NCBI RefSeq assembly: GCF_030412785.1
Contig: NZ_CP125295.1
Location: 558,001-622,000 of the forward strand
Reading direction: 5' to 3'
Length of the DNA stretch: 64,000 nt
Source of the DNA: Paraburkholderia sabiae
GTDB lineage: Bacteria; Pseudomonadota; Gammaproteobacteria; Burkholderiales; Burkholderiaceae
Positions 27,505-36,165 of the stretch are shown piece after piece. The position numbers and the translations under genes are program-made. The stretch's first letter is position 1, and the number at the start of each line of letters is the position of its first letter. The notes under the pieces were generated by a model that was not told where the DNA came from, ran no database searches, and was given only the letters and a program-made list of their open reading frames with translations.

Positions 27505-29286
27505 ATGCACAACGCTTCTCCTCTTACTCACGAACACGCCGTTCCCGCATCGGTTGCAGAGCGCGCGCTCGCGTTCCATCGCGCGGGCGAACTCGATCGC
27601 GCCGAACACGCGTATCGCGCGCTGCTCGACACCCAACCCGACGACGCCAACACGCGCTACATGCTTGGCGTGCTGTATCTGCAGCGGCAGGACGTCGAGC
27701 GCGCGATCGAATCGTTCGATGCATCGCTCGCATTGCAACCCGATCACGCCGACTGTCTGAACGATCGCGGCATCGCGGCGCTTTCGCGCGGCGACAATGA
27801 AGATGCAGCGAACTTCTTTCGCAGAGCCGTCGAATGCGCGCCGCACGATGCGCTCGCGCATTGCAATCTCGGCAAGGCATTGCGTCTTCTCTCGAAGCCT
27901 GAAGATGCGCTCGCCAGCTTTCAGAAGGCGCTCGCGCTCGATGGGCATTTCTTCGAAGCGGCGCTCGGCAGCGCGGACGCGCTCGAAATCCTCGGGCGTC
28001 CGCATGAAGCCGTGGCCGCCTACGAACGCGCCGCGCGCCATGCACCCGACGATATGCGCGTGTTGCTCGGTCTTGGCCTGACGCTGAACGCGGCGCGTCG
28101 TCACACCGAAGCCGTGACGTATTTCGAACGCGCGTTGCAGCAGGAGCCGGAAAACGCGCAGGCATTGTTCGGCATCGCCTTCGCAGTCGATGCCCAGATG
28201 AATTTCGACGATGCCGTGATCCGCTACAAGCGCGCGCTCGAAGTCCTGCCGAATTCGGCGACGCTGCATAACAACATCGCGTTCACGCTGACCTGCATGT
28301 CACGCTACGACGAAGCCGACGAACATCTTCGCCGCGCCATCGAACTCGCGCCGGATGTATCGAATGCGTACAAGCTGCTTGGTATGTCCGAACTGCGGCG
28401 CGGCAATTTTCGCAAAGGCTGGACGTACTACGAGCATCGCAAGACGACGGCGAGCGGCCAGCGCGAGTATCCGCCACTCGATTTGCCCGAATGGAAGGGC
28501 GAGCCGCTCGACGGCAAGCGCTTTCTGCTGGCGCGCGAACAGGGCGCGGGCGACCAGTTGCAGTTCGTTCGATACGCCGGCGTGCTGCACGATCTGGGCG
28601 CGACCGTCGACGTGTGGACGAGCGGCGAACTCGCGCCGCTATTCGCGCGCATGCGCGGCGTAAATCGTGTGTTGACGGAAGCGCCGACGGGCGGCTACGA
28701 CTATTACTCCCGGATGATGAGCGTGCCCACGTCGCTCGCCGACGACGCGATTCCGCATGCCGTGCCCTATCTGTCGGTGGATGAGTCACAGGTCGACGCG
28801 TGGCGCGGGTTGATCGGGAAGGCGGCGGGTTCGAGCAGGAAAGTCGGGCTGGTGTGGGCGGGCAATCCGCACCATTACCTCGACGTCTATCGTTCGGCGC
28901 CTCTGGCGGCACTCGAACCGCTCGCGTCGGTGCATGGCATCGCGTGGTTCGCGTTGCAGAAGGGCGCGGGAGAGGCGCAACTGGATGGCGTTGCGCATCG
29001 CTGGCCGATCTGTGCGCTTGGTCAGTTGCTCGACAGCTTCCACGCGACGGCGGCCGTGATCGAGTCTCTGGACCTCGTCATTACCGTCGATACATCCGTC
29101 GCGCATCTGGCGGGCGCGCTCGGCAAGCCCGTGTGGGTGCTGCTACCGAAGCAGGCCGACTGGCGCTGGACGATGTCGGGCGACACCACGCCGTGGTATC
29201 CGACTGCGCGCCTGTTCCGGCAGCAGGTATTGGGCGACTGGACGCCCGTCGTCGAATCGGTGCGCCGCGCGCTCGAAGCGCTATAA
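27505..29286 (+). CDS. Tetratricopeptide-repeat protein with glycosyltransferase-like C-domain
   Basis: A 593-residue protein. About the first 330 residues are tandem 34-residue TPR units (for example ARYMLGVLYL-type and AHCNLGKALRLLSKPEDALA). The C-terminal 250 residues have the pattern of a GT9/GT41-like glycosyltransferase, ending with the nucleotide-site-like DLVITVDTSVAHLAGALGKP. Such fusions occur in Burkholderia and may modify proteins or glycans; the acceptor is unknown. ATG 27505 is chosen because upstream frame runs through the terminator. The stop overlaps the convergent regulator gene by 6 bp. It has no obvious link to polyol use. Confidence 0.8.
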   Translation: MHNASPLTHEHAVPASVAERALAFHRAGELDRAEHAYRALLDTQPDDANTRYMLGVLYLQRQDVERAIESFDASLALQPDHADCLNDRGIAALSRGDNEDAANFFRRAVECAPHDALAHCNLGKALRLLSKPEDALASFQKALALDGHFFEAALGSADALEILGRPHEAVAAYERAARHAPDDMRVLLGLGLTLNAARRHTEAVTYFERALQQEPENAQALFGIAFAVDAQMNFDDAVIRYKRALEVLPNSATLHNNIAFTLTCMSRYDEADEHLRRAIELAPDVSNAYKLLGMSELRRGNFRKGWTYYEHRKTTASGQREYPPLDLPEWKGEPLDGKRFLLAREQGAGDQLQFVRYAGVLHDLGATVDVWTSGELAPLFARMRGVNRVLTEAPTGGYDYYSRMMSVPTSLADDAIPHAVPYLSVDESQVDAWRGLIGKAAGSSRKVGLVWAGNPHHYLDVYRSAPLAALEPLASVHGIAWFALQKGAGEAQLDGVAHRWPICALGQLLDSFHATAAVIESLDLVITVDTSVAHLAGALGKPVWVLLPKQADWRWTMSGDTTPWYPTARLFRQQVLGDWTPVVESVRRALEAL

Positions 29287-30252
29287 GCGCGACGCCGGTC
29301 CGCCTTCGTGATTCAGCGCGGCGCGCGCGCACAACTCGTCGGTCACGAGCCCGGACAGCCAGCCGCCCTTCAACGCGGCAATCACCGCATTGCGCTTGCG
29401 TTCGCCGCCCGCGAAACCGATCACGGGACGCTTCGGCGGCGAATCGAGATTCAGGCTCGTCACCCGGCGGCCAGTCGGCGATTCGACGCGTGCGCCGCTC
29501 GCGTCGATAGGCAGGCCGAGCAGTTCGGCCACCGCGCCGAGCGACACCAGTTCTTCCACTTCATCCGACGTGATGAAGCCGTCTTCATGCAGCGGGCAAT
29601 GCAGCCCGATATTGCCAATCCCCACGAACGCGACATCCGCTTCGCCCGACAGCGATTCGACGATCCGGTACAAACGGTGATTGCACCATTGCGCGCGCTC
29701 CGCTTCGTTATCGGCGATCAGCGGCGCGGGCAGCAGGAAATGCTTGCCGCCCGTCTTCTCGGAGATGTGCAGCGCGACGTCGTAGCGATTCGACGAGCCG
29801 TCCTGCGCAATCGCGCCGACCATCGACACGAGCCGGTGTTGCGGCCGCTCCAGTTGCCCGACCTGATCGACGACGGCCTTCAGCGTCCGGCCGCTGCTGA
29901 CGGCGACGACCATCGGCCGTTCTTCGCCGAGATAGCGCTCCATCACCTGCGCGCCCGCGACCGCGAGCTTGCGGTCGATCTCTTCGGGCTTGTCGTTGTC
30001 GACGGGAACGACTTCGCACATCGACAGGCCGTAGCGCTTCGACAGCTGATCCGCCAGCGACAGACAGTCCGCGAGCCGATGATCGACGCGCACACGGATC
30101 AAATTCTTCTCGACGGCGAACGCGACGAGCCGCTGCGCGACGGGCCGCGAGACCTGCAGTTTTTCCGCGATCTCGTTTTGCGTGTTGCCCGCGACGTAGT
30201 AGAGCCAGGCGGCGCGGGTCGCGAGATCGAGCTTTTCAGTGGACTTGGGCAC
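29281..30252 (-). CDS. SorC-family transcriptional regulator of polyol genes
   Basis: A 323-residue regulator. The N-terminal helix-turn-helix reads TQNEIAEKLQVSRPVAQRLV. The rest is the SorC sugar-phosphate-binding domain (VVAVSSGRTLKAVVDQV, later VAFVGIGNIG). It starts with GTG at 30252 and has only a weak ribosome site. It is the last gene of the dalD-xylB-sorC operon, so it would be under its own control if it binds the operator in front of dalD. I infer that it represses both polyol operons and is released by a phosphorylated sugar, as in other SorC systems. Confidence 0.88.
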   Translation of the reverse strand: MPKSTEKLDLATRAAWLYYVAGNTQNEIAEKLQVSRPVAQRLVAFAVEKNLIRVRVDHRLADCLSLADQLSKRYGLSMCEVVPVDNDKPEEIDRKLAVAGAQVMERYLGEERPMVVAVSSGRTLKAVVDQVGQLERPQHRLVSMVGAIAQDGSSNRYDVALHISEKTGGKHFLLPAPLIADNEAERAQWCNHRLYRIVESLSGEADVAFVGIGNIGLHCPLHEDGFITSDEVEELVSLGAVAELLGLPIDASGARVESPTGRRVTSLNLDSPPKRPVIGFAGGERKRNAVIAALKGGWLSGLVTDELCARAALNHEGGPASRL

Positions 30253-30374
30253 GATGTTGGCGGTCAGGAATGCGCCGAAGCGCGTAACACCAGGAAGCCC
30301 GCGTCGGGCGTTCTGGTGCGCTGCATGCTGTGACGTTCATCGCCGTCTGCTGCACGTTCAATGCGCGCGTTGCT

Positions 30375-31859
30375 TTACGCCGCGTTCGCTTCGCGCGCGG
30401 GCGCGAACATCGGCTTCACATGCCGGTACAGCGCACGATAACTCGCGAGCCGCTCGCGCAGCACGGCATGTCGCTGCGCGTTCGGCGTGAATTCGATTTC
30501 GACGGGCGGCTTGGTCAGCACCTTCGCGGGATCGCCGCCTGCCGCGAGCCAGCCCAGACGCGCCGCGCCGAGCGCCGCGCCCGTTTCGCCGCCGCCATGC
30601 TTGCGCGTGGTCGTGTTCAGCGAATCGGCGAGCAGTTGCGCCCAGTAGTTGCTGCGCGCACCGCCGCCCAGCAGCGACAGCGCATTTACTTCGGTGCCCG
30701 CCGCGCGCAACGCGTCGAGGCCGTCGGTCAGCGCGAGCGTCACGCCTTCGAGTACCGCATAGCCGAGCAACGCGCGATCGGTGGCGTGCGTCATGCCGAA
30801 GAACACGCCCTGCGAATACGGATCGTTGTGCGGCGTGCGCTCGCCCGACAGATACGGCAGGAACAGCGGCGCGGTGACGAGCGCTTCGTCGGAGAGTTTT
30901 TCGACTTCGGCGAGCAGCGTCGGCTCGTCGGTCGATGTGAGCTTGCACACCCAGCGCAGACAGCTCGCCGCCGACAACACCACGCTCATCTGATGCCAGC
31001 GATCGGGGATCGCGTGACAGAACGCGTGCACAGCCGACTCGGGATTCGGCCGGAAGCTGTTGCCGATCACGCACAGCACGCCCGACGTGCCGAGCGACAC
31101 GAAGCCGTCGCCCGGTTGCGTCGCGCCGATGCCGATTGCGCTCGTCGCGTTGTCGCCGCCGCCCGCCGCCACGACGACGGGTTCGCGCAAGCCGAGTTCT
31201 TCCGCCAGCTCGCGCCGCAGCACGCCCGACGACGCGCTGCCTTCCGCGAGACGCGGCATGTGCGAGCGGTTCAGATCGCAAGCCGCGAGCAGCGTGTCGG
31301 ACCAGTCGCGCTGCGCGACATCGAGCCAGAGCGTGCCGGCGGCGTCGGACGGATCGGAGACCTTGTCGCCCGTCAGTTGCAGGCGCAAATAATCTTTCGG
31401 CAGCAGCACACACGCGGTCTGCCGGAAAATCTCCGGCTCATGACGCGCGACCCACAGCAGCTTCGGCGCGGTGAAGCCGGGCATCGCCAGATTGCCGGCG
31501 ATCTTGTGCAGGTCCGGCGCGCGTCGATACAGCTCGTCGCATTCCTCGACGGCGCGCATGTCGTTCCACAGGATCGCGGGACGCAGCACGCGATCTTCGC
31601 TGTCGAGCAGCACCGCGCCGTGCATCTGTCCCGACAGCCCGATGCCGCGAATCTGCGCGAACTGTTCGGGAAAGCGGCCGCGCAGCGCGAACAGCGCTTC
31701 GCGTGTGCCTTGCCACCAGTCGGACGGATTCTGCTCCGACCAGCGCTGATGCGGCCGCGAAACGGTGAATGGAGAACCTGCCGTGCCGATCACGCGTCCA
31801 TCGGAGGCGAGCAGCAGAACTTTCACTTCGGACGTGCCGAGGTCGATGCCGAGATACAT
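30375..31859 (-). CDS. xylB: Xylulokinase
   Basis: A 494-residue FGGY kinase that phosphorylates D-xylulose to D-xylulose 5-phosphate. The N-terminal loop is YLGIDLGTSEVKVLLLAS, the substrate loop is GIGLSGQMHGAVLLDS, the catalytic Asp is in AAGGGDNATSAIGIG, and the ATP site is LSLLGGGARSNYWAQL. Length and motifs match XylB throughout. It follows dalD in the same operon, so D-arabinitol oxidised by DalD feeds directly into it. Confidence 0.93.
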   Translation of the reverse strand: MYLGIDLGTSEVKVLLLASDGRVIGTAGSPFTVSRPHQRWSEQNPSDWWQGTREALFALRGRFPEQFAQIRGIGLSGQMHGAVLLDSEDRVLRPAILWNDMRAVEECDELYRRAPDLHKIAGNLAMPGFTAPKLLWVARHEPEIFRQTACVLLPKDYLRLQLTGDKVSDPSDAAGTLWLDVAQRDWSDTLLAACDLNRSHMPRLAEGSASSGVLRRELAEELGLREPVVVAAGGGDNATSAIGIGATQPGDGFVSLGTSGVLCVIGNSFRPNPESAVHAFCHAIPDRWHQMSVVLSAASCLRWVCKLTSTDEPTLLAEVEKLSDEALVTAPLFLPYLSGERTPHNDPYSQGVFFGMTHATDRALLGYAVLEGVTLALTDGLDALRAAGTEVNALSLLGGGARSNYWAQLLADSLNTTTRKHGGGETGAALGAARLGWLAAGGDPAKVLTKPPVEIEFTPNAQRHAVLRERLASYRALYRHVKPMFAPAREANAA

Positions 31860-31974
31860 GGGCGCGAAACCTTCGTCGGTAGGAGATGCGCTACTTTAGC
31901 CGCATGCTGCGTGCGATGCCATGCGCAAAAGACCTGGCGGATGGCATGGTTCGAACGCGGCGATCAATGAGAGC

Positions 31975-32005
31975 GGCCGCGCGTGAACGGAGTCCATGCG
32001 CGGCC
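31975..32005. other. Hairpin between dalD and xylB
   Basis: An 11-bp stem with one G-T type mismatch (GGCCGCGCGTG and CATGCGCGGCC) around a 9-nt loop lies in the 171-bp gap between the two genes. It has no T-run, so it may be an mRNA-stability element. Confidence 0.55.
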
Positions 32006-32030
32006 ATGTCGCTACGAGTGTGAAGCTGCG

Positions 32031-33437
32031 TTATTTGCCCCGCTTGGCAAGCCACGCATCGACGCGGCCGAGCGCCGACCGCACGACGTTTTCCAGCGAA
32101 GCCATGCCCGCCATGCTGCCCCACAGCAGCCGGTCGGCGCAGAACGCCTGCACGGGATCGGCGGCCTTGAAGAAGCCGCGCGCGACGCCTTCGTCCATCA
32201 CGCCGTCCTGATACGTGTACGGCAGCTTGCCCTGTTGCCAGCGATCGAGAAAGCGCAGGAACAGCGCGGGCAGCATCGCCGTCGCGTTCGGCTCGGCCTT
32301 GCGCGCGAAGCATTCGGATAGCGTCGGCGCGATGAAGCCGGGAATCTTCGAGAAGCCATCGGCGGCGACACGCTGATTCGTGTCCTGGATATACGGATTG
32401 CCGAAGCGTTCGAGCACGACGTCGCGATACTTCGCGAGATCGAGCGGACTGGGCGTGAGGCACGGAATCACGTCCTGCGTCACGTAGTCGTGCGCAAACT
32501 GGCGGATCTCGGCGTCGAGCGTGCCTTCGTGGATATACGACAGGCCGACGAGCGTGCCCGCCCATGCGATGCAGCTATGCGTCGCGTTGAGAATGCGGAT
32601 CTTCGCTTCTTCGTACGGGAGCACCGACTCGACGAGTTCCGCGCCGACCTGTTCCCACGCGGGACGTCCGGCGATGAAGTGATCCTCGATCACCCACTGG
32701 ATAAACGATTCGCCCATCACCGGGCAGGCGTCGTCGAAACCGGTCGCGGCCTTCACGCGCTCGCGCACGTCGGGCGTCGGACGCGGCGTAATGCGATCGA
32801 CCATCGAGTTGGGACATGCGGTGTTCGCATCGAACCACTGACGCAGCGCAGTCGCGCCGCGTCGTTCGAGAAACTGCGTCATGCCTGCCTTGAACCGGTC
32901 GCCGTTGCTGCGCAGGTTGTCGCAGGTCTGCAGCGTGACGGGACCGGCATTGCGCTGCATGCGCGCTTCGAGAATCGCAGCGAGCGCGCCGTAAATCGTG
33001 GTGCGCGCGCCGTTCAGATCCGCGGCGAGATCGGGATTAGCCGTATCGAGCTTGTCGTGCTCGTCGAGGTAATAGCCGCCTTCCGTGACCGTGAACGCGA
33101 TGATCTTGCACGCGGGGTCGGCGCCCGCTTCGACGAGCGCATCCAGATTCGCCGACCACGGCACGACGCGTTCGATCGAGCGGATCGTTTCGTACGCTCG
33201 CTCGCCTTGCGGCGTGACGGTTTCGAGCGTGTAGACGCCGTTCTGCGCAGCGAGCGCATCGGCGACGGCATTCATGTCGCTGCGGATATTGCCGACGGTC
33301 AGCGACCAGTGCGGATCGTTGGGCTTGCGCGCTTCGTTGAGCCGGTGCAGATACCAGGCCTGGTGCGCGCGATGGAATGAGCCTGCGCCGATATGCAGGA
33401 TCACCTGCCTGCTTGCGCCGCTTTCGCCGCTGTTCAT
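32031..33437 (-). CDS. dalD: D-arabinitol 4-dehydrogenase (mannitol dehydrogenase family)
   Basis: A 468-residue polyol-specific long-chain dehydrogenase that oxidises D-arabinitol to D-xylulose (relatives use D-mannitol). It begins [20 protein letters not shown], the family NAD-binding start. It contains [32 protein letters not shown] and the catalytic Lys region [19 protein letters not shown]. The overall pattern fits DalD better than mannitol 2-dehydrogenase; a mixed substrate range is likely. It is the first gene of its operon, behind promoter-operator 2. Confidence 0.88.
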   Translation of the reverse strand: MNSGESGASRQVILHIGAGSFHRAHQAWYLHRLNEARKPNDPHWSLTVGNIRSDMNAVADALAAQNGVYTLETVTPQGERAYETIRSIERVVPWSANLDALVEAGADPACKIIAFTVTEGGYYLDEHDKLDTANPDLAADLNGARTTIYGALAAILEARMQRNAGPVTLQTCDNLRSNGDRFKAGMTQFLERRGATALRQWFDANTACPNSMVDRITPRPTPDVRERVKAATGFDDACPVMGESFIQWVIEDHFIAGRPAWEQVGAELVESVLPYEEAKIRILNATHSCIAWAGTLVGLSYIHEGTLDAEIRQFAHDYVTQDVIPCLTPSPLDLAKYRDVVLERFGNPYIQDTNQRVAADGFSKIPGFIAPTLSECFARKAEPNATAMLPALFLRFLDRWQQGKLPYTYQDGVMDEGVARGFFKAADPVQAFCADRLLWGSMAGMASLENVVRSALGRVDAWLAKRGK

Positions 33438-33592
33438 ATGCGTCTCCTGTGTCGGCCGGAGTTCGTGCGTCGAGCGTCTTGCTCCGGTCCCATGCTGGTT
33501 TTGAAAATCTTGTGCGCACGGTCTTTCGCGTGCGTTCCTTCGGATAAGTCTAGAAGCTGTCTCGACGTTGTGAACCCAACGTTTGAATTGAA

Positions 33593-33648
33593 GAGCATTT
33601 GCTCTTGACGTGAACTAATGATCGTATCCGCTCGATTGAATGTCAAGG
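33593..33648 (-). promoter_or_regulatory. Polyol regulon promoter-operator 2, in front of dalD
   Basis: Read on the minus strand: CCTTGACAT, 15 bp, CGATCATT, then GAGCAAATGCTC. The spacing of every element equals promoter-operator 1 at 21021-21076, and 26 of the last 32 positions are identical. The -35 is TTGACA, the -10 is GATCAT with a 17-bp spacer, and the palindrome lies just downstream. Confidence 0.8.
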
Positions 33649-33913
33649 CGAAGGACACGGCTTTTTCGTGGCGCAGCGCGACGGGGCGGGCCTGTGCAGC
33701 GCATGTGACGCTCGCGCCGCGTCTTGCCGGACATGCGCTTGCGAGGCTGTTGCATTGCATCAAATTTGACAATGAAAGCGCCAGGATTAACCCGAATGCA
33801 AAAAAGTATCGGTCGGCGGTCTCATTTCTAGTGGCCTCTATTGCGTCCGGGGTCTAACTTTCGGTACACACAACAAGAGCAACAACAGCGACGCAGACAC
33901 AGGAGGAAGACAG
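33649..33913. other. Gap upstream of the AraC leader
   Basis: This is the right part of the 476-bp gap between dalD (minus) and the small leader gene (plus). It contains a TTGACA at 33766-33771 but no well-placed -10, so the AraC promoter could not be fixed. No gene is visible. Confidence 0.4.
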
Positions 33914-34009
33914 ATGAAGGGCTTCGTCATGCCGGTTACCTCGTTGCACGCGCATCAACATGCAGCTCCGCTTGCGGGTTGCGTGGAAAGCGCGCAGCCG
34001 GGCCTTTGA
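33914..34009 (+). CDS. 31-codon leader gene ahead of the AraC regulator
   Basis: The frame encodes 31 residues (MKGFVMPVTSLHAHQHAAPL at its start, then 11 more) and has AGGAGGAAGACAG just before the ATG, the best Shine-Dalgarno in the region. It ends at a TGA 21 bp before the GTG of the AraC gene and is in the same reading frame, with only that stop between them. It could be a regulatory leader peptide, or the relic of an N-terminal extension of the regulator. The peptide has no recognisable domain. Confidence 0.5.
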   Translation: MKGFVMPVTSLHAHQHAAPLAGCVESAQPGL

Positions 34010-34030
34010 GCCGCGCGTCAGGAGACCGAC

Positions 34031-35053
34031 GTGCAACCCGATCTCGAACTGGTCACCGTACGCCGCGACGAATCGTTCAAGGCGTGGTATCACGGCTTCC
34101 CGTACCGCACGGTGCGCTGGCACTTTCATCCGGAATTCGAAATCCATCTGATCGTCGCGACGACGGGCAAGATGTTCGTCGGCGATTACATCGGTCCGTT
34201 CGCGCCGGGCAATCTCGTGCTGATGGGCCCGAACCTGCCGCACAACTGGGTCAGCGAAGTGCCCGAAGGCGTGACGATCGAACAGCGCAATCTCGTCGTG
34301 CAGTTCCCGCAGGACTTCGTCGCGCATTGCACGGAGAGCTTCCCCGAGTGGCGCACGCTCGAAGCGCTGCTCGCCGATTCGCGGCGCGGCGTGTCGTTCG
34401 GTCCGCAAACCAGCGCGAAAATCCAGCCGCTCTTCATGGAATTGCTCGACGCGCGCGGCCTGCGCCGCATCGTGCTGTTTCTGTCGATGATGGAGATCCT
34501 GCTGAACGCGACCGACCGCGAACTGCTCGCGAGCCCCGCGTATCAGATCGACCCGACGAGCTTCGCGTCGACGCGCATCAATCACGTGCTGTCGTATATC
34601 GGCAAGAACCTGTCGTCCGAGTTGCGCGAATCGGAACTCGCGCAACTCGCGGGCCAGAGCGTGAGCGCGTTCTCGCGCTACTTCCGCCGGCACACAGGTT
34701 TGACGTTCGTGCAGTACGTGAACCGGATGCGCATCAACCTCGCGTGCCAGCTGCTGATGGACGATGACCTGAGCGTCACCGACATCTGCTACAAGGTCGG
34801 CTTCAACAATCTGTCGAACTTCAACCGGCAGTTTCTCACCGCGAAAGGCATGGCCCCGTCGAAGTTTCGCCGCTTCCAGCAACTGAACGACGCGAGCCGC
34901 GTCGCTTCCGAAGCGGCGGCGGCGCTCGGCAAGGGCATCGCCAACGCGCCCTCGATCGTGCCGGCCGCGCAAACCCAGGTTCATGCGCACGGCCAGCCGC
35001 GCGCCGCGCCAGCGGCGTATCCGCCTTCCGGTCCGCCGATCCTGACGACCTAG
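34031..35053 (+). CDS. AraC-family transcriptional regulator with cupin N-domain
   Basis: A 340-residue regulator. The cupin-like ligand domain contains VRWHFHPEFEIHLIVATTGK and GPNLPHNWVSEVPEG. The two C-terminal helix-turn-helix motifs are SELAQLAGQSVSAFSRYFRR and VTDICYKVGFNNLSNFNRQF. The last 50 residues are Ala/Pro-rich. It starts at GTG 34031 with CAGGAGACCGAC upstream. It precedes and shares direction with the ribose-type ABC operon, which it probably activates in response to a polyol or sugar. Confidence 0.9.
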   Translation: MQPDLELVTVRRDESFKAWYHGFPYRTVRWHFHPEFEIHLIVATTGKMFVGDYIGPFAPGNLVLMGPNLPHNWVSEVPEGVTIEQRNLVVQFPQDFVAHCTESFPEWRTLEALLADSRRGVSFGPQTSAKIQPLFMELLDARGLRRIVLFLSMMEILLNATDRELLASPAYQIDPTSFASTRINHVLSYIGKNLSSELRESELAQLAGQSVSAFSRYFRRHTGLTFVQYVNRMRINLACQLLMDDDLSVTDICYKVGFNNLSNFNRQFLTAKGMAPSKFRRFQQLNDASRVASEAAAALGKGIANAPSIVPAAQTQVHAHGQPRAAPAAYPPSGPPILTT

Positions 35054-35088
35054 GGCACCTCAGCAATCCCGACGTTTCACCTGCTCAT

Positions 35089-35107
35089 CGCGCTGCCAGA
35101 CAGCGCG
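35089..35107 (+). other. Short hairpin between AraC gene and binding-protein gene
   Basis: A 7-bp perfect stem CGCGCTG / CAGCGCG with a five-base loop. No T-run follows, so it is at most a weak barrier within the 89-bp gap before the binding-protein gene. Confidence 0.45.
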
Positions 35108-35142
35108 AGGGAAGCACTCATCCTCAAAAACGGAGACAAACC

Positions 35143-36096
35143 ATGACGCACAGCCATTCATCGCATCAGTCACGCACCTTGCGCGTTCGCGCAACGCTGG
35201 CCTTCGCCGCCGTGATGCTCGCCGCGCCGCTGTTCGCGCCCGCCACCGCGAACGCCGCGCCGCTGAAGATCGGCATGACGTTTCAGGAGCTGAACAATCC
35301 GTACTTCGTGACGATGCAAAAGGCGCTCAACGATGCCGCCGCATCGATCGGCGCGACCGTCGTCGTCACCGACGCGCATCACGACGTGAGCAAGCAGGTC
35401 AGCGACGTCGAAGACATGCTGCAAAAGAAGATCGACATCCTGCTCGTGAACCCAACGGATTCGACGGGCATCCAGTCGGCCGTGACGTCGGCGAAGAAGG
35501 CGGGCGCCGTGGTCGTCGCCGTCGATGCAAACGCGAACGGTCCCGTCGATTCGTTCGTCGGCTCGAAGAATTTCGACGCGGGCCAGATGTCGTGCGAATA
35601 CCTCGCGAAAGCGATCGGCGGAAGCGGCGAAGTGGCGATTCTCGACGGCATTCCCGTCGTGCCGATTCTCGAACGCGTGCGCGGCTGCAAGGCGGCACTC
35701 GCGAAGTTCCCGAACGTAAAAGTGGTCGATACGCAGAACGGCAAGCAGGAACGTGCGACGGCATTGTCCGTCACCGAGAACATGATCCAGGCGCATCCGA
35801 ACCTGAAGGGCATCTTCAGCGTGAACGACGGCGGCTCGATGGGTGCGTTGTCCGCGATCGAATCGTCGGGCAAGGACATCAAGCTGACGAGCGTCGACGG
35901 CGCGCCGGAAGCGATCACCGCGATCCAGAAGCCGAATTCGAAGTTCATCGAAACGTCCGCGCAATTCCCGCGCGACCAGATTCGCCTCGCGATCGGCGTG
36001 GCGCTCGCGAAGAAGTGGGGCGCCAATGTGCCGAAGGCGATTCCCGTCGACGTGAAGCTCGTCGACAAGGACAACGCGAAGGGCTTCAGCTGGTAA
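35143..36096 (+). CDS. Ribose-type ABC transporter substrate-binding protein
   Basis: A 317-residue periplasmic-binding protein of the LacI-like (RbsB) class, with a signal peptide ending ATANAAP. Typical features are KIGMTFQELNNPYFVTMQKA at the mature start, then DILLVNPTDSTGIQSAV and GIFSVNDGGSMGALSAI. It captures a monosaccharide or sugar alcohol for the transporter below. CGGAGACAAACC precedes the ATG. The stop is followed by a 12-bp hairpin. Confidence 0.9.
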   Translation: MTHSHSSHQSRTLRVRATLAFAAVMLAAPLFAPATANAAPLKIGMTFQELNNPYFVTMQKALNDAAASIGATVVVTDAHHDVSKQVSDVEDMLQKKIDILLVNPTDSTGIQSAVTSAKKAGAVVVAVDANANGPVDSFVGSKNFDAGQMSCEYLAKAIGGSGEVAILDGIPVVPILERVRGCKAALAKFPNVKVVDTQNGKQERATALSVTENMIQAHPNLKGIFSVNDGGSMGALSAIESSGKDIKLTSVDGAPEAITAIQKPNSKFIETSAQFPRDQIRLAIGVALAKKWGANVPKAIPVDVKLVDKDNAKGFSW

Positions 36097-36112
36097 GCAG
36101 GGCGTTGACGAT

Positions 36113-36148
36113 GCAGCGGCGTTTTCGATTTCGGTTAAACGCCGTTGC
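36113..36148 (+). other. Intercistronic hairpin after the second binding-protein gene
   Basis: GCAGCGGCGTTT (36113-36124) pairs with AAACGCCGTTGC (36137-36148), 11 of 12 positions. It occupies the gap between the binding-protein and ATPase genes and has no T tail, matching the position of the hairpin in the first ABC operon. Confidence 0.65.
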
Positions 36149-36165
36149 GTGAACAGGAAAACGCG

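Noticed and set aside
33766..33794. TTGACA upstream of the AraC leader as its promoter
   Set aside because: No acceptable -10 at 16-18 bp; GATTAA is only 13 bp away. Noted but not called.
33841..34767. 308-residue frame overlapping the AraC gene
   Set aside because: Arg-rich shadow of the regulator in another frame; the AraC protein has clear domains and a ribosome site.
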